Origin: Spongilla lacustris
Lineage: Eukaryota > Porifera > Demospongiae > Spongillida > Spongillidae
Assembly (NCBI GenBank): GCA_949361645.1
Contig: OX442434.1
Span: forward strand, 2,010,985-2,074,984
Direction: 5' to 3'
DNA: 64,000 bases
Every line of letters begins with the position of its first letter. Positions within the stretch are counted from its first letter, which is position 1. Made by a program: the position numbers and the translations under genes. Shown piece after piece: positions 15,501-23,125 of this stretch. The notes beneath the pieces are model-generated. The model was not told the DNA's origin. It saw nothing but the letters and a program-made list of their open reading frames with translations, and did no database searches.

Positions 15501-18500
15501 TTATGATCACACCTGGTATGTATGTACATCTCACCTTATGATCACACCTGGTGTGTATGTACATGTACACCTCACCTTATGATCACACCTGATGTGTGTG
15601 TACATGTACACCTCACCTTATGATCACACCTGGTGTGTATGTACATCACACCTGGTGTGTATGTACATCACACCTGGTGTGTATGTACATCACACCTGGT
15701 GTGTATGTACATCACACCTGGTGTGTACATGTATGTACATCACACCTGGTGTGTACATGTATGTACATCACACCTCTCTTATGCCCACACTCATTCACAT
15801 ACATGTACCCTCCTGTGCTAACCCAAATGTTGTACTCTCATGTGATGACCCGAATGTCATACCCGAATGTGCTGACCCGAATGTCATACATACCCTCATG
15901 TGCTGACCCGAATGTCATACCCGAATGTGCTTACCCTAATGTTATACCCTACCTATCGTCATACCCTCATGTGCTCACCCTGATGTCATACTCTCATGTG
16001 TTCACCCTGATGTCATACCCTCATGTGCTTACCCTAATGTGCCTCAGTTTAGATACCGTGCTTCACATAAACTTTTGCCATCTCCCTCTCTCCCCACCCC
16101 ACACCCTCATCCCTGGGTCTGGTCCAGATATCAACGAGTGTCTAGAGGGGGCATCATGTCCAAACAACAGTGTGTGCATGAACACCAATGGGACCTACCT
16201 CTGCCAGTGCAACGACGGCTACAGCAAGAACAGCAATGGAACATGTGAACGTAAGTAAGAATGGCTCTCACCAGCTGACAGGGCTGATTGTGTGGTGTCT
16301 GGTCCACAAAGCTCACTCGGGACATGCGTTTCAATTTTGGGAATTTGATGGGTTTCTTTAAATGAAGAGAGTTTGGATGGTGCCCAGGGTGTAATTTGAC
16401 ACTGGATTCCTTTACAGGGTGGAAAGTTGGGTCAGGAGTGCGCTTTGCGCGCAACCCTAACACACTTCACACAACCCTAAGCCCTTAGACCCTAATTTCT
16501 CATCCCTAACTACGCTTCCAGCTACAATAGCTCTATGTTGTTATAACATACATGTACTTAATTATATTAATTTATAATTATATACGTGGTTCTATGTAAA
16601 ATATTATGTGTATAAAGGTAAAATGTTTGTCCGATATATAGGCACATATATGCACATATAGCACAAATACGTTGCGTACATACATTGATGGCTGAATTGT
16701 CAATACAGTACATTGAGATGTGGCGCTGAAACATGCTTCATGTCCTTAAATGCATACTAGTACTGTACACATTTTTCATTTTTTGATTTGTCCTGCTTTA
16801 CCCCTACTCATTCCCTCCTCCATCCTTTCCATCCCCTCCTCCCTCCTCCTCCTCCCTCCTCCTCCTCCCTCCTCCTCCTCCCTCCTCCTCCTCCTCCCTC
16901 CTCCTATCCTTTCCATCTCCTCCTCCCATCCTTTCCATCACCTCCCATCCTTTCCATCTCCTCCTCTCTTCCTTTCCATCCCCTCCTCCCTCCTCCTCCT
17001 CCCTCCTCCCATCCTTCCATCACCTCCTCCCTCCTCCCATCCTCTCCATTCCCTCCTCCCTCCTCCCATCCTTTCCATCACCTCCTCCCTCCTCCCATCC
17101 TTTCCATCCCCTCCTCCCTCCTCCCATCCTTTCCATTCCCTCCTCCCTCCTCCTCCTCCCTCCTCCCATCCTTCCATCACCTCCTCCCTCCTCCCATCCT
17201 CTCCATTCCCTCCTCCCTCCTCCCATCCTTTCCATCACCTCCTCCATCCTCCCATCCTTTCCATCCCCTCCTCCCTCCTCCCATCCTTTCCATCTCCTCC
17301 TCCCATCCTTTCCATCACCTCCCATCCTTCCATCACCTCCTCCCTCCTCCCATCCTCTCCATTCCCTCCTCCCTCCTCCCATCCTCTCCATTCCCTCCTC
17401 CCATCCTTTCCATTCCCTCCTCCCTCCTCCCATCCTTTCCATTCCCTCCTCCCATCCTTTCCATTCCGTCCTCCCTCCTCCCATCCTTTCCATTCCCTCC
17501 TCCCTCCTCCCATCCTTTCCATTCCCTCCTCCCTCCTGCCATCCTTTCCATTCCCTCCTCCCATCCTTTCCATTCCCTCCTCCCTCCTCCCATCCTTTCC
17601 ATTCCCTCCTCCCTCCTCCCATCCTTTCCATTCCCTCCTCCCATCCTTTCCATTCCCTCCTCCCTCCTCCCATCCTTTCCATTCCCTCCTCCCTCCTCCC
17701 ATCCTTTCCATTCCCTCCTCCCTCCTCCCATCCTTTCCATTCCCTCCTCCCTCCTCCCATCCTTTCCATCACCTCTGTAGCGGTCTGTGTGCCTCGGTGC
17801 GAAAACAACATGAAGTGCGTTAGCCCAAATGTGTGCAACTGCGAAAACAGATTTACGGGAGCCGGTTGTGAAGTTGATGTGAACGAGTGTGCTGGGAACC
17901 ATTCATGCTCATCCCTCACCACACTCTGCATCAACACAGTGGGCAGCTACTTCTGTCAGTGCCGCCGTGGTTTTATGATGGTAGATGCAAACAACTGTGC
18001 AGGTACAACTATAGCGTACACATGGGGTTTAAATTTAGAATACTTGTAATACTTTATTTCTTTTAAATATGCAAGTTGTAAACCATCTGCCTTTGCTCAT
18101 TAGAGCCAGCATCCAGTTCACAACAGTTGCACTTTTATTAGAACTAGCATATCAATGCACTTCTTCAAAGCGCTTCTCTTGTTTTGTCTTGCAGACATCA
18201 ATGAGTGTGAAGGAGCAGTAAACCCTTGTAGTATCAAGGGGGCCACATGCGTCAACTCAATTGGCTCCTATGCCTGCAAATGTGGCAACAGTGTCACTGC
18301 ATGTGCCGGTACGCTGCTGCTAACATGTTGGGTTTTGTTATGTTTGTAATTGTCATGTAATCATTATAATATGCTGTTTGAAATTTTTAACATGCCCTTT
18401 CTGTAATAGGGATGTGCCCATCTCCAAACAGTGGCAGCTCAATGCTTAACAATGGACAGTCAACAGTTTTCAATTGCAGCAATTACACATGTGTGGTAAG

Positions 18501-19625
18501 TACGTTTTAGGAGTGTAAAGGTTTCCCTTCTTTATGAAAATAAATAAAACACAGAGACAGTATGCCCCAGGTTCCAATGCACACAGTGGATTACAGGTTG
18601 TTTACACAGTGCAAAATAAAACAAGTAGATGATAGCATCTAAATCACCATTCAGGCTTAATTTAAATTGACCAAGTCATTTTAAAATTATTTTTTTTCTT
18701 CTAACCATCAGAGTGGAAAGCTGGTGTCAATGAAGCTGTCTTGTGACTGCACTAGCCAGTTGGTCAACAAAAGCTGCTGTCCGGAATGCCAGCAACAAAG
18801 TGCGTAAATTGTTTTTAAAAATGCTTGAGAAGATAATGAGAAGATAAGACAAGTGTTCTTGTGTTGACATTGTCTGTATGTCGCATAAATGATTACAGAG
18901 AAGTTACCACCACACTACTTAAGCTAGTGACTCTACCTTAAGCGTAGCGGTATTGTTTAGCGTGTTGCACACAGCCAGAAATAGATCGCACTCATAGTAA
19001 AATGTTATAAATGATAATGAACGTTTGCTTCCATCCCTCAGAATGCAGCGTCAATCTCATTTCTGGCCAGACTGTAACCATGCTGCCCGGCACCACTTGG
19101 ATTGATCCAACGGACAGCTGTTTCCAGTGTAGCTGCAGCAGGCAGGGGCTGAACAGCATGTGCCAAAACATGAGAAACAATTGCCCATCAGTCTCTTCCT
19201 GTCCAAGTGGTAGAGTATACACACTCCCCAATCGGTGCTGCCCTCTCTGTGAATGTGAGTTTTTGCCAGGCCATTCCTAACTTGATTACTGTACCCCTCC
19301 CCATTCATTCCTCCACTGTCACCCATCCTCCGGATATATTAGTACCAGTGTGCAACCCCCAGAATGAAAGAATTGTGGTGCCTCTTATGAGTGGTTGTGA
19401 AACCTGTGTTTGCAGAGTAAGTGAATGTAACACAAAGTGGCTTGATTTACTTCCACTATTTTGACCGTACACACTCAGAATGCAACTTGGCAGTGCAGCA
19501 CGCCCAGCATGTCACAGTGTCTCTCGGCTGGTTCAAACTGCACTGCACAGTCCGCCATTTTTAGTGGTCACTGCTGCCATCTGTGTCCTGAGAGTGTGCT
19601 TGGGTCAGCCTGCAACAGACAGTAG
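3855..19625 (+). CDS. NELL: NELL-type secreted protein: signal peptide, TSPN/LamG, VWC, six EGF, VWC (17 exons, complete)
   Basis: Exons: 3855-3924, 4713-5293, 7084-7156, 9458-9663, 10067-10172, 11325-11422, 12755-12893, 13093-13218, 13405-13560, 16128-16250, 17781-18002, 18195-18308, 18410-18495, 18712-18799, 19042-19254, 19343-19416, 19479-19625. The sum is 2622 nt, 873 aa, all GT-AG with matching phases. Order: hydrophobic signal peptide (1-23), thrombospondin-N/laminin-G-like domain (about 24-241, ending FQCPNLPY), short coiled coil (245-275), two Cys-rich VWC-like units (about 285-424), six EGF modules (425-671; four calcium-binding, with DHNEC, DINEC, DVNEC and DINEC openings), then three VWC units (672-873). 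This is the NELL1/NELL2 order; vertebrate NELLs are about 810 aa. EGF exons are flanked by phase-1 introns, as in shuffled modules. NELL proteins are secreted extracellular ligands; a ligand role here is inferred. Stop TAG at 19623. Intron length comes mostly from tandem repeats. Confidence 0.9.
3925..4712 (+). other. NELL-like intron 1
   Basis: A 788-bp intron after the signal-peptide exon. I see no ORF or array apart from C runs that form the polypyrimidine tract at 4690-4710, directly before the acceptor. Confidence 0.6.
5538..6440 (+). repeat. 25-bp minisatellite, about 36 copies (NELL-like intron 2)
   Basis: The unit reads approximately GGGGTAAGGTGTAAGTGTATATCAT, with exact 25-bp spacing between adjacent copies; the last copies replace TATATC with TTCAGC. 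Each unit contains GTAAGT and GTAAGG, both resembling 5' splice sites on the sense strand. No protein is encoded. Confidence 0.95.
6790..7006 (+). repeat. 28-bp minisatellite, about 8 copies (NELL-like intron 2)
   Basis: The unit core GGTACAGTGACTGATGGAGA recurs every 28 bp with few substitutions, ending about 80 bp before exon 3. Confidence 0.95.
7620..8716 (+). repeat. C/T-rich minisatellite of variable unit, about 26-39 bp (NELL-like intron 3)
   Basis: The core CTCATCACCTTGTGCCTCTC is repeated some thirty-odd times with variable C and A spacers. It lacks stops in all three forward frames, which produces false ORFs of about 400 aa. It is pyrimidine-rich on the sense strand of the gene. Confidence 0.95.
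9680..9895 (+). repeat. (TG)n-rich array beginning at a splice donor (NELL-like intron 4)
   Basis: It starts about 16 bp after the exon 4 donor at 9664 and consists of TG dinucleotides with ACATGTATG inserts. A C run at about 10005-10026 precedes the next acceptor. Confidence 0.9.
10195..10372 (+). repeat. 28/29-bp G-rich minisatellite, about 6 copies (NELL-like intron 5)
   Basis: The unit contains AAGGGGAGTGGGGAGGGG followed by TATGTGTAAT. It starts about 22 bp downstream of the exon 5 donor. Confidence 0.95.
10437..10660 (+). repeat. 28-bp repeat in a 67-bp higher-order unit
   Basis: GGCTATGGGCTGTCCTATAG is repeated; two basic units plus ACTTGCACCTT form a longer period seen twice before single units resume. 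Confidence 0.9.
10865..11135 (+). repeat. Degenerate TATGGTTAAGTCC repeats
   Basis: Short imperfect units of about 12-13 bp, some merged with GGTTAATTACTATGG, in NELL-like intron 5. Confidence 0.85.
11190..11250 (+). repeat. 10-bp ACACACCTTG array
   Basis: Five to six near-perfect decamers followed by CA-rich sequence, about 75 bp before exon 6. Confidence 0.9.
11440..11742 (+). repeat. (TG)n/(TATG)n microsatellite (NELL-like intron 6)
   Basis: It begins within about 20 bp of the exon 6 donor at 11423 and runs 300 bp, ending as pure TATG tetranucleotides. Translated Met-Tyr-Val/Cys frames here are artefacts. Confidence 0.95.
12485..12620 (+). repeat. (CA)n microsatellite (NELL-like intron 6)
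   Basis: A long CA tract with a few interruptions, about 140 bp upstream of exon 7; together with the TG array at 11440 it gives complementary arrays in one intron. Confidence 0.95.
12987..13076 (+). repeat. 29-bp repeat, three copies (NELL-like intron 7)
   Basis: ATGAGCTGTACGCCAATGTC plus a short tail is repeated three times, ending about 15 bp before the exon 8 acceptor. Confidence 0.9.
13558..14412 (+). repeat. G-rich minisatellite seeded by the exon 9 splice donor, about 36 copies
   Basis: The unit is about 22-25 bp, GGGTAAGAGGGGGTGGGG plus GATGAA or GTGAA. The first copy overlaps the true donor of exon 9 (intron starts 13561), so every unit repeats a donor-like G/GTAAGA. The G runs could form G-quadruplexes in the pre-mRNA. 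The reverse-strand Pro/Ser/Tyr frames are artefacts. Confidence 0.95.
14454..15775 (+). repeat. 41-bp minisatellite, about 32 copies, with higher-order blocks
   Basis: The unit begins ACCTCACCTTATGATCACAC and ends in TGTACATGTAC; adjacent units are exactly 41 bp apart (for example 14492 and 14533). A variant pair (TGTGTATGTACATCTC followed by a shortened unit) recurs near 14685, 15045 and 15245, which indicates block duplication. It lies in NELL-like intron 9. Confidence 0.95.
15800..16050 (+). repeat. Degenerate 25-27-bp repeat
   Basis: TGTGCTGACCCGAATGTCAT and TGCTCACCCTGATGTCATAC variants alternate; about 80 bp before exon 10. Confidence 0.85.
16800..17770 (+). repeat. Pyrimidine minisatellite (CCTCCCATCCTTTCCATTCC type), NELL-like intron 10
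   Basis: About 950 bp of nearly pure C/T on the sense strand, made of CCTCCT and CCCATCCTTTCCATT blocks with a period near 29 bp. It runs directly into the acceptor of exon 11 (exon starts 17781) and supplies its polypyrimidine tract. Reverse-strand Gly/Glu/Arg frames are artefacts. Confidence 0.95.
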
Positions 19626-20301
19626 CCATGTGTCAAGAGTCGTGACACCCTTCTGAAACTAACTGCTGAATTCCTTGTGCTTGTATGTTCAAATTTAGAA
19701 CACATTTTTAATCTCTAATGACCTAAATTTGTTTATAATGCAGTTCTTTCTGGTTTCATTTTTGGTTGTGTATTACAATAATATATGATATGTATGTACA
19801 CATGAGGTCTGGTCAAAATCAGCATGGAACTACCAGTTGAGAGAAAGGTCATTTAGTACGTTTTGATGTTATCCCACCTCCTTTAATTATTATTAGCCCA
19901 TCTCTTGATTAAGCAGATTGCTTACCTCCCTGCTGTCTGTTGCTGGAATTCTGCCTCAAGTATAGGCAGCATGGGACATAAGAAGTTGTGCATGCAAGCT
20001 GACATTATATTGTATACTTGTAATAGTATGTAAGACAGCATCTAATGCCCAAATGAATTCAGGCATGAAACCAAACAATGTGGTACTTAATTCATTTGGC
20101 CGTTACTTTTATGTAGCATATCATCTTGTCTGCTAATCCACTAATTCAGGTGTCACCATACTTTACCCAAGAAGGCCAGTGTGATAAGTATGCATACATG
20201 TAGTCCACAATGGCACAGAACTGACACACTTTACACAAAATGAAGGTCTCTCTGAGAACTATGCATGTGCTATATAGGGGATGGCTGAAGCACATTCAGG
20301 T
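19626..20301. other. Intergenic, NELL-like / mS35 tail-to-tail
   Basis: 676 bp between the two stop codons. I see no ORF, repeat or RNA gene; it presumably holds both 3' UTRs. Confidence 0.6.
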
Positions 20302-20724
20302 TTAACTGGATTCGTCTTGTGTTTCCCAGGGTTCAACTTTCTGTATTTACACAAATAATACGGTTGTGTTAACAGCGACAAATTAAATCAATGTGGAACT
20401 AACATTTGCTTCCAAATAAAGCACCTTCAGGAGATACAAAACATATTCACGGTTTTGTTTTCTTGTTGGACACCTGTGTAGTGATGATGAGGTTCAGGTG
20501 AACTAACTGTAGGGGTCTGTTGTGACTACATGTACATACTGCAGGGATGTCTGCTGTAACATACACATTTTAGGGAGGTCTGTTACATCTGCTACTACCA
20601 TACCTCTTGCCAACCAGAGTTACAACATCAGTGTCTGGATCATAGCGTGGACCACAAAGGGATATTAACTTTTCTCTAGCTCTGTCAGTGAGTGTTAGGT
20701 CCTTGAGCACAACCTGTAAGCAGG

Positions 20725-20778
<54 letters not shown>

Positions 20779-21074
20779 CTTAGAAGTACGAACTTTTGTT
20801 GCAGATGACAAAGTCTTCATAAGAGAAGTGAGAATTTGGGGATGGGGTGTGGACAGCATGGCAAGAAGTGGGTGTGGCATGCTAAGATGATCACCTTCAA
20901 CCTGACTCTTCGTGCTCCACTGTGATACAAAGCATTTCCAGGGAGGACATAATTTCTTGTCTCCAGCCTCAATGGCAGATTAGGTAGCTTGCTTGGCCAT
21001 GGAGTACAGAGAGCTAATCACAGGTAAGAGAAATATTGGAGATGACAAGGAGGTGGTAATGTTTTGTTTATTTT

Positions 21075-21110
<36 letters not shown>

Positions 21111-22926
21111 GGGGGGGGGGGGTTGTGAAAATGTTTGGGCAAGGGGGATTGAGCAAAGGGTCCAGTGAACAAGGTAGGTAAGGAGTGCACAGACATGTTG
21201 TGTGTGGGAGTAAGCAATCAAATTACACGTGTGAGGGGAACAAACAACACATGCAAAGGTGTTTGGGTTGTAAACAAGTGGCACCAGGAGGAGGGGTGTT
21301 CTGGGTGCCAGTGCAGTGATCACCATGTGTGAGGGGGGTGTTCTGCAGACAAGGTGCCTGTGCAGTGATCATCATGTGTGAGGGGGTGTTCTGCAGACAA
21401 GGTGCCTGTGCAGTGATCACCATGTGTGAGGGGGGTGTTCTGCAGACAAGGTGCCTGTGCAGTGATCACCATGTGTGAGGGGGTGTTCTGCAGACAAGGT
21501 GCCTGTGCAGTGATCACCATGTGTGAGGGGGTGTTCTGCAGACAAGGTGCCTGTGCAGTGATCACCATGTGTGAGGGGGGTGTTCTGCAGACAAGGTGCC
21601 TGTGCAGTGATCACCATGTGTGAGGGGGTGTTCTGCAGACAAGGTGCCTGTGCAGTGATCACCATGTGTGAGGGGGTGTTCTGCAGACAAGGTGCCTGTG
21701 CAGTGATCACCATGTGTGAGGGGGTGTTCTGCAGACAAGGTGCCTGTGCAGTGATCACCATGTGTGAGTGTTCTGCAGACAAGGTGCCTGTGCAGTGATC
21801 ACCATGTGTGAGGGGGTGTTCTGCAGACAAGGTGCCTGTGCAGTGATCACCATGTGTGAGGGGGGTGTTCTGCAGACAAGGTGCCTATGCACTATGCACA
21901 CTTACGCTTCAGAGCATTGCAGTGTGCCTCTATTGCAGGAGGTGTGAGATGAAAAAAGTTAGGTATCTGTGGGGGTGGGGGAGGAGAGAGGGGGAGACAC
22001 ACTATGAAAAAGGTATTGTTATACACTACTGTATAACAGTATGTATATAGACGTTATTGCGTATACGTGTGTATAACGTCTCAATACGCAGTGTTATACA
22101 CCACTAATTGATGTTATACACTAGTGTATAACAACCCTTTTTACACAGTGACATATTAAAGGGACTGTTAGGCCTACAGCCAAGGTTAAGAGCTGTAGAA
22201 GCAGCATGAGTGGAAGGAATAGGGAAGCTATTAGGACAGCAAAGGTCATTGGAGGGTTTGGAAAGGTAGATTAAGTTCACGTGCCAAGTAGAACAACACA
22301 TAAGTGCTTTTTGAAAGTATGCATCTGAAGAGGGCAGTTAGTTTGATAAAATGACCAGGAAAAAAACAAAAAAAAAACAACATCTTCATGATATTGTGCA
22401 GCCAGACATGCAAGGGGATGGAAGGGAAAATGTAAATCTCTCCGAACTTTGTGCAATTTTGCCCAGAAAGTCACCTTCAAAAGCTCCAAGTTTCCGATTG
22501 CCGATGGAGAGACGACACCTACATCTGGCCGTCCCATTCTGATCGGTACGGGTATAATGTATGGGTCGTATGGTCGCGCTGTCTGGTAAACGGATGGCCA
22601 CGGAGCGTCAGGGTTGACTTTATCGGGCTAAAAAATAAAATAAAATAAAAGCAAACCAAGCGATGTGAGCACCTTCAATAAACCTTAAATGGAGACCACC
22701 CAGGAATCTTCGTTCTTGCAAACGGCGATTTTTTCTTCCTACCAACTACACACAATCGAATCAGGTAGCAATAATTAGAATTGTCTGGTATCATACCTCT
22801 CTTTTCTTCCTTCCCACCCGTTCCTTCTCCTCTGGTTGTCGAAGCATATGCACACAGAGTAACACTATGTTTGAAAACCAGTAGCGAAGAAATAGAACTG
22901 CAACAGCGGCTCAGAGCTCGAGCCAT
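20302..22926 (-). CDS. MRPS35: Mitochondrial small-subunit ribosomal protein mS35
   Basis: Exons: 22797-22847 (or from 22926), 22475-22627, 21906-21966, 20895-21013, 20604-20713, 20404-20473, 20302-20340; 200 aa from the ATG at 22847. Conserved blocks follow human mS35 in order: APWPSVYQTARPY, PVPIRMGRP, GNLELLK, IPNFFHLTPPAI, HCNALKPLCTPWPSKLP, RVRLK then LTLTDRAREKL, RCPTRKQNREYVLYLLKVLY. It is shorter at the C terminus than human mS35 (human about 323 aa), ending PWETQDESS then TAA. Two starts compete. ATG at 22926 opens an Arg/Ser/Ala-rich, acid-free leader that looks like a mitochondrial presequence, but it is one nucleotide out of phase with exon 2. ATG at 22847 is in phase but lacks a leader. 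Introns hold a 48-bp array and a small inverted-repeat element. Confidence 0.88.
20415..20420 (+). terminator. Candidate poly(A) signal of the NELL-like gene
   Basis: AATAAA is followed about 30 bp later by a T/G-rich stretch (GGTTTTGTTTTCTTGTTGG). It is 790 bp past the NELL-like stop and inside the last intron/exons of mS35 on the other strand, so use would make the two mRNAs overlap in antisense. A nearer, weaker signal cannot be excluded. Confidence 0.4.
20730..20776. repeat. (TG)n microsatellite
   Basis: It lies in the mS35 intron immediately upstream (gene sense) of the exon starting at 20713; in gene sense it is (CA)n, 17 bp from the acceptor. Confidence 0.95.
21079..21122. repeat. (TG)n followed by a G run
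   Basis: TG dinucleotides joined to a G homopolymer at about 21107-21122, in an mS35 intron. Confidence 0.95.
21290..21890. repeat. 48/49-bp minisatellite, about 12 copies (mS35 intron)
   Basis: The unit contains GTTCTGCAGACAAGGTGCCT and CAGTGATCACCATGTGTGAG. Because 48 is divisible by three, unit-length ORFs appear on both strands; these are not genes. It ends about 15 bp from mS35 exon 3 (21906). Confidence 0.95.
22007..22142. mobile_element. 136-bp inverted-repeat element (MITE-like) in mS35 intron
   Basis: Left end AAAAAGGTATTGTTATACAC mirrors the right end (reverse complement AAAAAGGGTTGTTATACAC) with one or two differences. A perfect 22-bp palindrome lies at 22112-22133, and a GACGTTAT/ATAACGTC hairpin is in the middle. 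No clear target-site duplication is visible and no protein is encoded. Confidence 0.6.
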
Positions 22927-22986
22927 TTCCAGAGTCCTCGTTCCCAACCTACAGGGAGTAAATTATTGCTGCTTCTCGAGACGCAT

Positions 22987-22996
22987 CACGTGCGCA
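22987..22996. promoter_or_regulatory. E-box / NRF-1-like site upstream of mS35
   Basis: CACGTG overlaps TGCGCA about 60 bp upstream of the 22926 ATG. NRF-1-like GCGC half sites are common at animal mitochondrial-protein genes; the link here is inferred from position only. Confidence 0.3.
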
Positions 22997-23125
22997 ACGT
23001 CAAGGAACCTCGCAAGGAACTGATTTGCGATTTACTATAGGCAAGAGGCCTCTTTGGACTCCTCAACCACAGATTTCCTTCCCACGACCTCAGAAATCTT
23101 AGCCACGCCACGACCAAGATAGCCA
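22997..23125. other. Gap before the 17-bp satellite
   Basis: No supported gene. A short minus-strand frame ends with a stop at about 23036 but has no start, partner exon or recognised family. Confidence 0.4.

Noticed and set aside
14454..15775. CRISPR-like regular array
   Set aside because: The 41-bp units are contiguous with no unique spacers, and the context is an animal intron.
16440..16515. Degenerate CCCTAA-like telomere repeats
   Set aside because: Only a handful of scattered CCCTAAC/CCCTAAG words, not tandem.
16750..17937. Pro/Ser-rich plus-strand and Gly/Glu/Arg-rich minus-strand ORFs of 300-357 aa
   Set aside because: Frames of the pyrimidine minisatellite; only the last bases (from 17781) are true NELL-like exon 11.
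23035..23125. Minus-strand frame ending GRGVAKISEVVGRKSVV... with a stop, looking like a protein C terminus
   Set aside because: No partner exon or family recognised; TBC1D15 already has its own stop at 25949 and mS35 starts downstream.
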